The notes beneath the pieces were generated by a model that did no database searches, had not been told where the DNA came from, and was given only the letters and a program-made list of their open reading frames with translations. 57,388 nucleotides of DNA. Source: Syntrophomonadaceae bacterium (GTDB lineage: Bacteria > Bacillota_D > Dethiobacteria > DTU022 > PWGO01). Numbering within the stretch: the first letter of the stretch is position 1; each line of letters begins with the position of its first letter. The position numbers and the translations under genes are program-made. The stretch is taken from contig PWGT01000019.1 in assembly GCA_003554535.1 (NCBI GenBank), positions 1 to 57,388 of the forward strand. Direction: 5' to 3'. This document shows positions 1 through 7,350 of the stretch, piece after piece.

Positions 1-98
1 CTTATTCTAATCAGAGCCTCTCCGGCAGCAGGAACAGGTTGAATAAGATCCTCCCGGTAGTTTAACTCTCCATCAAAATACAAGCCCTTAATTCCCAA
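1..98 (-). CDS. Zinc-type alcohol dehydrogenase family protein, 5' fragment
   Basis: Only the first 30 or so codons lie in the window; the gene runs off the left edge. The translation contains GLYFDGELNYR followed by a PAAGEALIRI stretch, the usual beginning of medium-chain zinc alcohol dehydrogenase-like proteins. A strong Shine-Dalgarno (AGGAGG, 101-106) lies upstream. The start is unclear: no in-frame ATG exists, the TTG at 96-98 is only 2 bases from the Shine-Dalgarno, and an ATT at 90-92 sits at the ideal 8 bases and would give the usual family start. Family assignment is likely; substrate unknown. Confidence 0.6.
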   Translation of the reverse strand, partial: MGIKGLYFDGELNYREDLIQPVPAAGEALIRI

Positions 99-227
99 CA
101 CCTCCTAAAGAACACAAAAAAGCAAGCAAGAAGAAATCATCTAAGGTTTATTTCTACAAATAAGTATTTTTCCCTTCCTACAAGGTTTGGACTCAAGAAA
201 CCAGGTAAGAGTTTTCTTACTTCCTGT

Positions 228-241
228 CAAATATATATTTG
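228..241. promoter_or_regulatory. AT-rich 14-bp palindrome upstream of the alcohol dehydrogenase
   Basis: CAAATATATATTTG is a perfect palindrome about 130 bases upstream of the dehydrogenase start. It could be a repressor or activator operator. AT-rich palindromes of this length also arise by chance, and no strong -10/-35 pair was found next to it. Confidence 0.2.
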
Positions 242-295
242 TCTACTCAAAGGGATGTTTTACCGTCAAGCTATCACTCATGCCGGGCGGCACCC

Positions 296-329
296 CAAAC
301 AAAGAAGCAAGGGAAACTTCCCTTGCTTC
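296..329 (-). terminator. Intrinsic terminator of selC
   Basis: A perfect 12-bp inverted repeat (GAAGCAAGGGAA, 304-315, with its complement at 318-329) is followed on the minus strand by a T-rich run (TTTGTTT). It begins 3 bases after the encoded CCA of the selenocysteine tRNA, so it ends that transcript. Confidence 0.85.
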
Positions 330-332
330 ATG

Positions 333-428
333 TGGCGGGAGTAGATGGGAATCGAACCCACCGGGGATGGATCGCACCCCCCACTGGATTTGAAGTCCAG
401 GAGCAGCACCAGCTTGCCAACTACTCCC
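333..428 (-). tRNA. selC: tRNA-Sec (anticodon TCA)
   Basis: The minus strand folds into a 96-base tRNA with an 8-bp acceptor stem (GGGAGTAG paired with CTACTCCC), a UGA-reading anticodon TCA at 391-393 inside CTTCAAA, a long GC-rich variable arm and a T arm with GGTTCGATTCC. G73 and an encoded CCA end it. The 8-bp acceptor stem, long extra arm and UCA anticodon together identify selenocysteine tRNA, so the organism should insert selenocysteine at UGA in some proteins. It has its own promoter and terminator. The selenocysteine synthase and elongation factor genes are not in this window. Confidence 0.95.
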
Positions 429-463
429 GAGTTTATGCTCTATGCAAACCTCTTTCCTTAGTA

Positions 464-492
464 ATTCTAACCTTCCAATTTATTATTGTAAA
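464..492 (-). promoter_or_regulatory. Predicted sigma-A promoter of selC
   Basis: On the minus strand, TTTACA (487-492) and TAGAAT (464-469) are separated by 17 bases. Transcription would start near 457, about 30 bases before the mature 5' end of the tRNA. This fits a monocistronic selC. Confidence 0.6.
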
Positions 493-589
493 GGTTTCTT
501 TTTATTTCTCTTGCCTTGACCCCGTTTATCAAATAAAGCCACACCACTTTCTTAAAGATTCTATAATTCCTAACTAACTCAAGATTAAC

Positions 590-790
590 CTACCAGGATT
601 CACACCGACTTATTACATTTGCCAAGCGGAATTTTTTTTTGTTTATTTCAATAACTTCTCCGGGATACTCATCATATTCCACCCAGAATTCTAAAATATG
701 ATAAGCGGGATCATATGTTATAGCTCGGGCCTCATCCAATCTTATTAACTCTTTACCGCTCTCTTCCAAGGTTTTAATCCTGTAAGTCAT
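590..790 (-). CDS. Unrecognised 66-residue protein
   Basis: A short acidic protein with no membrane segment or signal peptide (begins MTYRIKTLEESGK, ends ISRCESW). It overlaps the end of tatC by 17 bases in another frame, and AAGGA lies about 11 bases before the ATG, so it is probably translated with tatC. I do not recognise a family. The alternating hydrophobic pattern near ITYDPAYHILEFWVEYDEYPG suggests a small beta-rich domain, but that is inference. It could still be a chance ORF. Confidence 0.5.
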   Translation of the reverse strand: MTYRIKTLEESGKELIRLDEARAITYDPAYHILEFWVEYDEYPGEVIEINKKKFRLANVISRCESW

Positions 791-1520
791 TTTTCATATT
801 TTCCTTTTGCTTGCGCTGTGTGAATGCAACCAAACCTATACCTACCTCATATAGCAATAGAAGAGGGAATATCATTAAAAACTGTGAAAAAATATCCGGG
901 GGTGTAATTAACGAGGAAAGAATTAACATGATCAATATGGCAAATTTGCGGTTTCTGCGCAATAAGGGTGGGTTTACCAGACCCAGCATTCCCAAAAACC
1001 AAAAGACAAGTGGTAGCTGAAAGACTACTCCAAAAGCAAATAAAAAACCTATGGAAAAGGAAAGGTAATGTTGCAGGGTAAACATAGCCTCCAGTGTCTC
1101 ATCCTCAAATTCTTGAAAAAACTCAAGGGCTATGGGAAAAACAACGGAATAAGAAAAGGCCAGTCCTAGAAAAAAAAGGAAAAACATCCCAAAGGGCAGA
1201 AGTATCAACAATCTCCTTTTTGCTTTAGGTAGAACCGGCCAGATAAGGGCTACAACTTGATAGAATATAATAGGTAAAACTATAAGAAAACCGGTGGTTA
1301 TGGCCAGGCGGATATTCGCCATCAATGCCTCAGCAGGGGCGATGTAAATAAGTTCCGGGTTCTCGGCAGGCATTACTAAAAAAGCTCGAATATAGTCAAT
1401 AAAAACAAAGCTAACTACAGATGCCCCGATAACACTAACGGCTATTATAATAAGTCGCTTGCGTAAATCTTCTAATCTTTTTATCCAAATGGGATCGATG
1501 CTCAAACCATTTTCGCTCAT
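774..1520 (-). CDS. tatC: Sec-independent protein translocase TatC
   Basis: TatC is the multispanning receptor of the twin-arginine translocase and recognises RR signal peptides of folded proteins. The 248 residues give six hydrophobic segments, begin with the conserved RLEDLRKRL motif and contain the PIIFYQVVALIWPVLP loop typical of the family. Length is normal (about 240-250). It lies 13 bases after the TPR gene. No tatA is next to it here, so the TatA pore subunit must be encoded elsewhere. Confidence 0.95.
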   Translation of the reverse strand: MSENGLSIDPIWIKRLEDLRKRLIIIAVSVIGASVVSFVFIDYIRAFLVMPAENPELIYIAPAEALMANIRLAITTGFLIVLPIIFYQVVALIWPVLPKAKRRLLILLPFGMFFLFFLGLAFSYSVVFPIALEFFQEFEDETLEAMFTLQHYLSFSIGFLFAFGVVFQLPLVFWFLGMLGLVNPPLLRRNRKFAILIMLILSSLITPPDIFSQFLMIFPLLLLYEVGIGLVAFTQRKQKENMKNDLQD

Positions 1521-1533
1521 TTTTCTTCGGCTA

Positions 1534-2325
1534 TTACTCCTCTACTTCTACTTCCTGCATACCACCCAATCTTTGCAGTTGTTGGAGGGCAGTATTATAC
1601 AATGGAGATTCTTCTGGCTCAATTTCTAAGACCTTTTCCAGCTGTTCAACAGCTGCCTCCATATCTTGATGATAAGAAAGTAACAAAGTACTGTAATGTA
1701 AACGCGCCTGACTATCTTCAGGATTTTCTTCCAGGACTTCTAAAATCAATTCTTCCCCTTCGTTTGCCATCTCTTTTGCTTTATCTTCTTTATCTGCGTG
1801 CTGATATATTTCCAAAAGAACCAGGTAGTTTTCTATTCTATCAGGTTCTTCTTCTAATGCTTCTTTAGCAAGGTTTTCAGCTTTTTCAGCTATCTCTTCT
1901 ACATTTTCTTCTTTCTCAGCTTCATCGTATATCTCTAACAAAAACAGATGGTTTTCCAAGTTGTCTGGATCTTTATCTAAAGACTTTTCCAGGTATTCAG
2001 CAGCTTTTCCAAGATAATCAGCCTCTTTTTCCGTCTCAAACATAGAAGCATACATATGCATTTCATAATAAATATCTGCTAAATTCCCCATCACCCCCGG
2101 ATCAGGGTTATCTTCTATATGCTGTTCCAGGGTCATGGCTTGTTGCTCCAATCGCTCTATTTCATGCTGACCTGCATCTTGCTCCTGTGCAGGCTCATCT
2201 CCTCCTAAGCCCCCAGGACCCTGCAAAGCCTGGAAAAACACAGAGAAAATCATCCCCAACGCTGCAATAACAGCAACAATTGCCATCCATGACTTTTTAT
2301 TTCTCCGGGGTGGATTTTTGTACAT
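1534..2325 (-). CDS. Membrane-anchored TPR protein
   Basis: The 263-residue product has a basic N-terminus (KNPPRRNKKSW), one membrane helix at about residues 13-31, an acidic, Gln-rich linker, then roughly residues 75-255 of tetratricopeptide-like repeats (for example NLENHLFLLEIYDEAEK and RIENYLVLLEIYQHADK, about 40 residues apart). The repeats are strongly acidic. The domain should lie outside the membrane as a scaffold. It sits directly before tatC, which might suggest a role in export or envelope assembly, but its partner is unknown. Confidence 0.8.
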   Translation of the reverse strand: MYKNPPRRNKKSWMAIVAVIAALGMIFSVFFQALQGPGGLGGDEPAQEQDAGQHEIERLEQQAMTLEQHIEDNPDPGVMGNLADIYYEMHMYASMFETEKEADYLGKAAEYLEKSLDKDPDNLENHLFLLEIYDEAEKEENVEEIAEKAENLAKEALEEEPDRIENYLVLLEIYQHADKEDKAKEMANEGEELILEVLEENPEDSQARLHYSTLLLSYHQDMEAAVEQLEKVLEIEPEESPLYNTALQQLQRLGGMQEVEVEE

Positions 2326-2344
2326 AAGTTGACCCCCTTAAACC

Positions 2345-3085
2345 TTATGATGATTTTTCTTTTTCTAAATCCTCACGGAATTTAACCAGCAACCTTCCAC
2401 AGTTCTCACAATACACCATTGCTTTCGGATTGTAAAGTGCTCCTCTTTGGGCAGAAGAGATAAAAACCCGACAACCTTCACATATATCATTTACTACTCT
2501 AGATAATCCTCTCTTACCCAAGCTTCGGCGCAGTTTTTGATACTTTTCCATATACTGTTTTTCAATTTGAGATGCAATTTCTTCTCTCTCTGCTTTTAGC
2601 TTCTCTATGTTTTGTTTTATTTCATAAAGCTTTTGATCACGTTCCTGCCGCTTGGCATTAACTTCTTCTTCCTGCCTTTTAACTACTTCCTTCTGTTTGC
2701 TATACATCTCTTCAAGTTCTTCTTGATTTTCCATTTCTTCAATAATTTGGTGCTCCATTTGCTCTTTGTTTTTTTCCACCAGCTCCAACTTTTTTTCCAT
2801 CTGCTCCAACTCTTTTAATTTGGAGACCTCTCCTCCATATAATTTCTTGCGCAGAGTTTTTATTTCATCATTTGCTTGCTGTAAGTTAAGATCGATTTTT
2901 TTGGTTTCTTTTTGCTTGTTACCTAGTTCATTTTTTATTTTTTCCAGGCGAGAATTTTCTGTTTGCAATTTTTTTTCAAGCTCTTTGGTTTCGCCTATAA
3001 GCGGATGACTCTCCAGGGCCTTTTCTTGCTCCAATATGGCCAGATCTTTTTCCTGAAGGTACCAAAGCAATTCCAGTTGTTCCAT
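2345..3085 (-). CDS. Coiled-coil protein with C-terminal C4 zinc ribbon
   Basis: About 246 residues. Most of the protein is a long heptad-rich coiled coil (residues about 20-190, Lys/Glu rich). It is followed by a zinc ribbon with two CxxC pairs, CEGC and CENC, about 23 residues apart. This matches the C4-type zinc ribbon family (formerly DUF164), often encoded next to Nif3, as here. The ATG at 3083-3085 is preferred over the upstream GTG because GAGGTG lies 8 bases before it. Molecular function is not established; nucleic acid binding is plausible. Confidence 0.85.
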   Translation of the reverse strand: MEQLELLWYLQEKDLAILEQEKALESHPLIGETKELEKKLQTENSRLEKIKNELGNKQKETKKIDLNLQQANDEIKTLRKKLYGGEVSKLKELEQMEKKLELVEKNKEQMEHQIIEEMENQEELEEMYSKQKEVVKRQEEEVNAKRQERDQKLYEIKQNIEKLKAEREEIASQIEKQYMEKYQKLRRSLGKRGLSRVVNDICEGCRVFISSAQRGALYNPKAMVYCENCGRLLVKFREDLEKEKSS

Positions 3086-3146
3086 ACCTAACACACCTCT
3101 CTTTTCTTTACTCCTCACTTTTCTAGGTTAATTCTTGGAAGCTAAA

Positions 3147-3177
3147 CCAAAAAAGGTAGGCTAAATTAGCCTACCTT
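3147..3177 (-). terminator. Intrinsic terminator after the trmK-nif3 pair
   Basis: AAGGTAGGCTAA (3153-3164) pairs with its complement at 3166-3177; on the minus strand the hairpin runs into TTTTTTGG. It lies 5 bases after the stop of the Nif3 gene and before the zinc-ribbon gene. Confidence 0.8.
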
Positions 3178-3181
3178 GTGC

Positions 3182-4297
3182 CTAGATAATATTTTCCCGG
3201 CTCCCCCCTTTTACAGGATGGATACCGGCAGTAGTGCCTCGTTCCTGAAGTTTCTCCTCTAAATAACTGGCCAGCCAGGGAACAATAGGGTACTCTGTAG
3301 CATAATGACCAGCATCAATTAAAGCAAGTCCTATAGAATAGGCAAAATCAACATCATGATATTTAAAATCACCTGATATTAAAACATCAGCTCCCTTTTT
3401 ATAAGCCTCTGATATCAGGTTTCCACCGCTTCCACCACATAATGCCACCCTTTCAATTTGTCTGTTCGCATCACCCCAGTACCTAACGGCATGGGTATCT
3501 AAAGACTGTTTGCACCTTAAAGCAAGTTCTTGCAAGGTAACAGGAACCTCCAAGGCTCCTGTGCGCCCTAATCCCCGCAAAATACCTTGCTGGTGTAGCA
3601 AATAAAGATCGTAAGCAGGTTCTTCATAAGGATGGCTTTCTAATAAAGCACTGATAATAGAGTTTTTAAGAGAAAGAGGGAAAATAGTTTCCAGCCGATA
3701 TTCTTGTACTTTTTCCAATCTACCCTTTTCTCCCTGAAAGGGGCTGGTATTTTCAAGTGGCAAAAAAGTGCCTGTGCCTTCTATAGAAAACGTACAGTGG
3801 CTATAATTTCCGATCCATCCTGCCCCTGCTTCAGAAATTGATTCCCGTACCTTTTCAAGATAATCATGAGGGATAAAAACTACCAGTTTCAAAAAATCAT
3901 CCCGGTAAGTTGTGGTCAAAATATCTTCTGCGCTTATGTCCAGTATTTGGCATAAAAGGTCATTTACCCCTTTGGAGGTTACATCCAGGTTAGTATGGGC
4001 CACAAAGACATTCATATTATTGTGAATTATCTCCTTAATTAGCTTTCCTTTTGGATCTGAATAATCAATACTGGAAAGTGGAGAGAAGATTAACGGATGG
4101 TGACTGATAATCAGGTTGGCATCTCTCTCTCTGGCTTCTTTAATCGTATCTTCGTCCACGTCAAGAGTGGTTATTATATTCTTAACTTCTGCCTGAGGAT
4201 CTCCGATTTGCAATCCTATAGCATCATTCTCCACAGCTAAATAAGGTGGAGCAAGTTCATCCATTATGTTCATCATTTCCTGAACTCTCAGCGACAA
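3182..4297 (-). CDS. Nif3-like dinuclear metal center protein (YqfO type)
   Basis: A 371-residue protein of the Nif3/YqfO family, sometimes annotated as GTP cyclohydrolase 1 type 2-like. Metal-binding histidines are visible in ISHHPLIF (about residue 65) and in DAGHYATEYPIV near the C-terminus. The extra middle domain of about 100 residues is the insert found in Firmicutes YqfO. It begins with TTG (GAGGTG 7 bases upstream) and overlaps trmK by 41 bases, so the two are translationally linked, as in many Firmicutes. The in vivo reaction is uncertain. Confidence 0.9.
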   Translation of the reverse strand: MSLRVQEMMNIMDELAPPYLAVENDAIGLQIGDPQAEVKNIITTLDVDEDTIKEARERDANLIISHHPLIFSPLSSIDYSDPKGKLIKEIIHNNMNVFVAHTNLDVTSKGVNDLLCQILDISAEDILTTTYRDDFLKLVVFIPHDYLEKVRESISEAGAGWIGNYSHCTFSIEGTGTFLPLENTSPFQGEKGRLEKVQEYRLETIFPLSLKNSIISALLESHPYEEPAYDLYLLHQQGILRGLGRTGALEVPVTLQELALRCKQSLDTHAVRYWGDANRQIERVALCGGSGGNLISEAYKKGADVLISGDFKYHDVDFAYSIGLALIDAGHYATEYPIVPWLASYLEEKLQERGTTAGIHPVKGGSRENII

Positions 4298-4982
4298 GTG
4301 AGAGCACCTCCCTCAACCTGGCTTCTTTATGCATGTAATAATCTTTCTTTTTAAAGCTATCTGTTTCCCGAGCCTGGTTTAAAGCAGAAATAATACGACG
4401 GCAGGTGGCAATCTTTTGCTTTAGGTAGGGAATTAACAAGGGATCCCTTCGTTCCAGTAGACCAGGCCCTATTTCCAAAATAACTGGATCACTTATGGAT
4501 TGTTTGCCAGGCTCCACTAAAATTATTTCATAAAAACGATCCTTTTCTTCTGCCAGGTGTTCGTTTGATATACGAAAATTGTGAGCTACCAACCATCTCC
4601 TGAGGAGGTAGATGTCACTCATCGGCTGCAAAATAAAGTAATCAAACTGTTCAAGTTTGCTGGAACCCTCCTGCATAACTTTGGAGATAGTTCTTCCACC
4701 CAAGCCGGCTATGACAGCTACGTTAGCATAATCATCGGGATATAGAGCATTAAAACCATCTCCCAACCTCAGTTCTACTTTAGAACCCAGGTTGAATAAA
4801 TCAATGTTCTTTTGCGCTTTCTGCAAGTTACGCGGATTTTTTTCTACCCCGATAACCTTGCGGCAAATACCTTGTTCTATAAGGTATACAGGAAGGTATG
4901 CATGATCAGTTCCTATGTCTACAACCTTACTTTCGGGCAAAATACAATTTGCTACTTCCGCCAGGCGTGGTTTTAATTTCAT
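4257..4982 (-). CDS. trmK: tRNA (adenine(22)-N1)-methyltransferase TrmK
   Basis: A 241-residue class I SAM-dependent methyltransferase with the SAM-binding motif VVDIGTDHAYLP (about residues 20-31) and the GLGGRTI motif (about residue 93). These are features of TrmK (YqfN), which methylates A22 in the D-loop of certain tRNAs. Adjacent Nif3 and the downstream zinc-ribbon gene match the family's usual context, where the trio often lies near rpoD. Start ATG at 4982. Confidence 0.9.
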   Translation of the reverse strand: MKLKPRLAEVANCILPESKVVDIGTDHAYLPVYLIEQGICRKVIGVEKNPRNLQKAQKNIDLFNLGSKVELRLGDGFNALYPDDYANVAVIAGLGGRTISKVMQEGSSKLEQFDYFILQPMSDIYLLRRWLVAHNFRISNEHLAEEKDRFYEIILVEPGKQSISDPVILEIGPGLLERRDPLLIPYLKQKIATCRRIISALNQARETDSFKKKDYYMHKEARLREVLSLVAESSGNDEHNG

Positions 4983-5098
4983 TTTTATGCATATGCACCA
5001 CCTAAATACTGATAAAAGCGGAAAACCATTGCCTGAAAGTACTATTTCCTACTTCCACAAAAATTATTAAATTCCTCCTTACGTGTTCAAATCATTTT

Positions 5099-5127
5099 GG
5101 GACGCGGGGACAGGTCCCTTGTCCCAC
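5099..5127. repeat. REP-like palindromic repeat, copy 1
   Basis: A 29-base GC-rich sequence starting GGGACGCGGGGACAGG and ending CCTTGTCCCAC. An identical copy lies at 56974-57002. It can form two alternative hairpins (GGGACA with TGTCCC, or GGGAC with GTCCC). It is intergenic, between trmK and ytxH. This resembles dispersed REP-type repeats of clostridial genomes, so many more copies in the chromosome are expected. Confidence 0.8.
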
Positions 5128-5161
5128 TAATAATTAATTTAAGTTTATTATGATTCAGACG

Positions 5162-5189
5162 TTTACATTTGCAGCAAGTTTGGTATAAT
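5162..5189 (+). promoter_or_regulatory. Predicted sigma-A promoter of the ytxH pair
   Basis: TTTACA (5162-5167) and TATAAT (5184-5189) with a 16-base spacer; the start would be near 5196, about 30 bases before ytxH. A Shine-Dalgarno AAAGGGTG precedes its ATG. Confidence 0.6.
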
Positions 5190-5226
5190 AAAACAGTAGA
5201 AGAAATAATAGAGAAAGGGTGATAAA

Positions 5227-5511
5227 ATGGATAACAAAGGAGATTTTCTGGCAGGAGTTTTTCTTGGAGGAGTATTAGGTGCAGTCGCTGGTCTACTTTT
5301 TGCTCCCGCTTCGGGTGAAGAAACCAGAACCCAAATAGCAGACAAAAGCAAAGAATATAAAGAAATGGCTACTGAAAAAGCTTTAGAAAAATCCCAGGAA
5401 GCTATCAACGCCACCAAAGACGTGGTTGCCAACTTGAAAGAGCGTTTTTCTGATAGCCAAGAGATTCAAAGAGTTTTGGATCAAGTTGATGAAGGGTTGT
5501 CTGACAAGTAG
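5227..5511 (+). CDS. YtxH domain-containing protein
   Basis: 94 residues: a glycine-rich N-terminal membrane segment (FLAGVFLGGVLGAVAGLLFAP, about 7-27) followed by the PASGEETRTQIADK motif and an amphipathic Lys/Glu/Ala-rich helical tail. This is the standard YtxH (formerly Gvp-P/general stress) architecture. Its function is not well defined; family members are small envelope proteins often induced by stress. It is cotranscribed with the next gene, 2 bases downstream. Confidence 0.9.
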   Translation: MDNKGDFLAGVFLGGVLGAVAGLLFAPASGEETRTQIADKSKEYKEMATEKALEKSQEAINATKDVVANLKERFSDSQEIQRVLDQVDEGLSDK

Positions 5512-5513
5512 CC

Positions 5514-5909
5514 ATGGATGACTCAATGGTAATTTACGTCCTGCTGTTTCCAACCATTTTAAATACTATTTTGTTGATTGTTATGGCTGTGGTACTATAC
5601 CGCTTACTTGTAATTGCCGGTGATTTGTCTTTTAGAGTGGGCAAGATTGCAGAACGTTCTGAGGAAGAAATCTTTGCTACTTCTTCTGCAGTCAGGCACG
5701 CTGCTAACCAAGCCGGCAATTTGATGGAAAAAATAGTTGATGTAGTAGACAAATACATGTACGCTCAAGTGGCTAAGCAGCCAGCTGGTGGCAGTCCTAA
5801 AACGTCTCAACTCATGACAGGATTAACAGTAGGATTAAGCATTTTCCGGTTTCTCACCCAAATGTTTAAGAATAGGAAAAAACCAGAGCAAAACTCAGAA
5901 GATCAATAA
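5514..5909 (+). CDS. Small membrane protein encoded with YtxH
   Basis: 131 residues with one clear N-terminal membrane helix (about 7-30), a helical middle part (RVGKIAERSEEE..., about 40-80), and a second moderately hydrophobic stretch GLTVGLSIFRFLTQMF near the C-terminus, ending in a charged tail. The order membrane helix then helical stalk resembles DUF948-type YtxH partners, but I do not see enough to assign that family firmly. It starts 2 bases after ytxH and is followed by a terminator. Confidence 0.75.
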   Translation: MDDSMVIYVLLFPTILNTILLIVMAVVLYRLLVIAGDLSFRVGKIAERSEEEIFATSSAVRHAANQAGNLMEKIVDVVDKYMYAQVAKQPAGGSPKTSQLMTGLTVGLSIFRFLTQMFKNRKKPEQNSEDQ

Positions 5910-5933
5910 TTTAGAGCAGAAATGTAAATAATA

Positions 5934-5963
5934 AAAAAGAGACCGCAAAGCGGTCTCTTTTTT
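5934..5963. terminator. Bidirectional intrinsic terminator
   Basis: GAGACCGC (5939-5946), loop AAA, GCGGTCTC (5950-5957), flanked by a run of A on the left and of T on the right. It can stop both the plus-strand ytxH pair and the convergent phosphofructokinase gene. Confidence 0.9.
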
Positions 5964-5987
5964 ATTATACTCTTAATTTTTACTATT

Positions 5988-7205
5988 TTATTTTGATGCA
6001 TTTTGGGAAACCATAGGTGCTTGTAAACGGTAAGTACGCAACCATTCTGATCCCAGTAAAGGCTTTACATATTTTAGAAATTCCTCTGTCACATCATTTC
6101 CTTCTTTGTTAATAAATTCTTCTGGCATGTATTTAGTCTTTCCAGCTACTTCTTCTAAACCTACAAACTGATAATCTACTGCATAATCACCCGCGCGATT
6201 TATAACCACCGAGCCATCCTGGTTATTGGCCATAGCAAATTGGACTGCTTTTTCCCCTACCTCGCGGGCTTCTTTTCTATCTACATCTGATATACAGCCC
6301 CAAAAAGATCTTTGCAAGTAGCCAAAAGTATCGGAACGTACCCGCTTGATATTTAATCTTTCCCTAACTACCCTGGCCAGCAAGTCACCCAGCACCCCTG
6401 TTCCAGAAAGTTGAACATTACCATGGGCATCTTTTTCTACATTATCAACCAGGCTGGTTACCATGGGGTTGCCATCACTATCCTTAACGCCTTCTGAAAC
6501 AGCTATCACGCAACGACCGTACCTTTCATATACCCTTTTAACATCTTCAATATAGCTATCTACATCAAAAACTCTTTCCGGCAAATAAATCAAATGCGGT
6601 CCATCATCAGGATACTGCTTTCCTGCTGCAGAAGCTGCCGTCAAAAAACCGGCATGCCTGCCCATAACTACGCCTATGTAAACCCCCGGTAGAGATTTAT
6701 TGTCCAAATTAGCTCCCATAAAAGCCTGCGCTACAAATTTGGCTGCTGAACCAAACCCCGGGGTGTGATCATTGCAAACTAAGTCATTGTCGATGGTTTT
6801 GGGAATATGCACCGCACGCAAATCGTACCCTTCCTGCTGGGCGTACTGTTTGACGATATGCAAGGTATCGGAAGAGTCATTGCCACCGATATAGTAAAAG
6901 CTCCTTACATTGTAAGCTTTTAGCACTTCAAAAATATCCCGGCAGTATTGTTCATCAGGCTTGTCCCGGGTAGAGGAAAGCGCAGCAGCCGGCATATCAG
7001 CCACATGCTCTAAATTCTGTTCTGTCTCCTGAGTCAGGTCCACAAACTCTTCATTAACAAGGCCTGCTACTCCCCTTAGAGCGCCATAAACCTTGTTTAT
7101 TTGTGGATACTTCATAGCCTCTTTAACCGCTCCAACCAGGGACTGGTTAATTACAACCGTAGGGCCACCTCCCTGGGCTATCAGCATGTTACCTTCGTGT
7201 CTCAT
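5988..7205 (-). CDS. pfp: 6-phosphofructokinase, probably diphosphate-dependent
   Basis: 405 residues. It phosphorylates fructose 6-phosphate in glycolysis; PPi-dependent enzymes also run in reverse. The glycine-rich site reads GGNDS (about 107-111) with Asp where ATP enzymes have Gly, and the active-site motif reads PKTIDND (135-141) with Lys where ATP enzymes have Gly. Both substitutions mark PPi use. GRHAGFLTAA and the PDDGP stretch also fit the long, non-allosteric PFK clades. AAGGGGGAG lies 5 bases before the ATG. A PPi-linked glycolysis is common in energy-limited anaerobes. Confidence 0.88.
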   Translation of the reverse strand: MRHEGNMLIAQGGGPTVVINQSLVGAVKEAMKYPQINKVYGALRGVAGLVNEEFVDLTQETEQNLEHVADMPAAALSSTRDKPDEQYCRDIFEVLKAYNVRSFYYIGGNDSSDTLHIVKQYAQQEGYDLRAVHIPKTIDNDLVCNDHTPGFGSAAKFVAQAFMGANLDNKSLPGVYIGVVMGRHAGFLTAASAAGKQYPDDGPHLIYLPERVFDVDSYIEDVKRVYERYGRCVIAVSEGVKDSDGNPMVTSLVDNVEKDAHGNVQLSGTGVLGDLLARVVRERLNIKRVRSDTFGYLQRSFWGCISDVDRKEAREVGEKAVQFAMANNQDGSVVINRAGDYAVDYQFVGLEEVAGKTKYMPEEFINKEGNDVTEEFLKYVKPLLGSEWLRTYRLQAPMVSQNASK

Positions 7206-7350
7206 AGAACTCCCCCTTGTTTTTTCTGACTCATCATTTTATCATTTTTTCTACGTTTTAACTATAATACCCTTTAAAAAAATTAAGATACCTAGTAAAA
7301 TAGTGAACTTACAAGGCAGGATTTAAAATATGTTGAAGTGAGGGAAGAAA

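Noticed and set aside
187..577. Plus-strand ORFs of 68 and 112 codons over selC
   Set aside because: They read through the antisense of the selenocysteine tRNA and its terminator and have no recognisable protein features.
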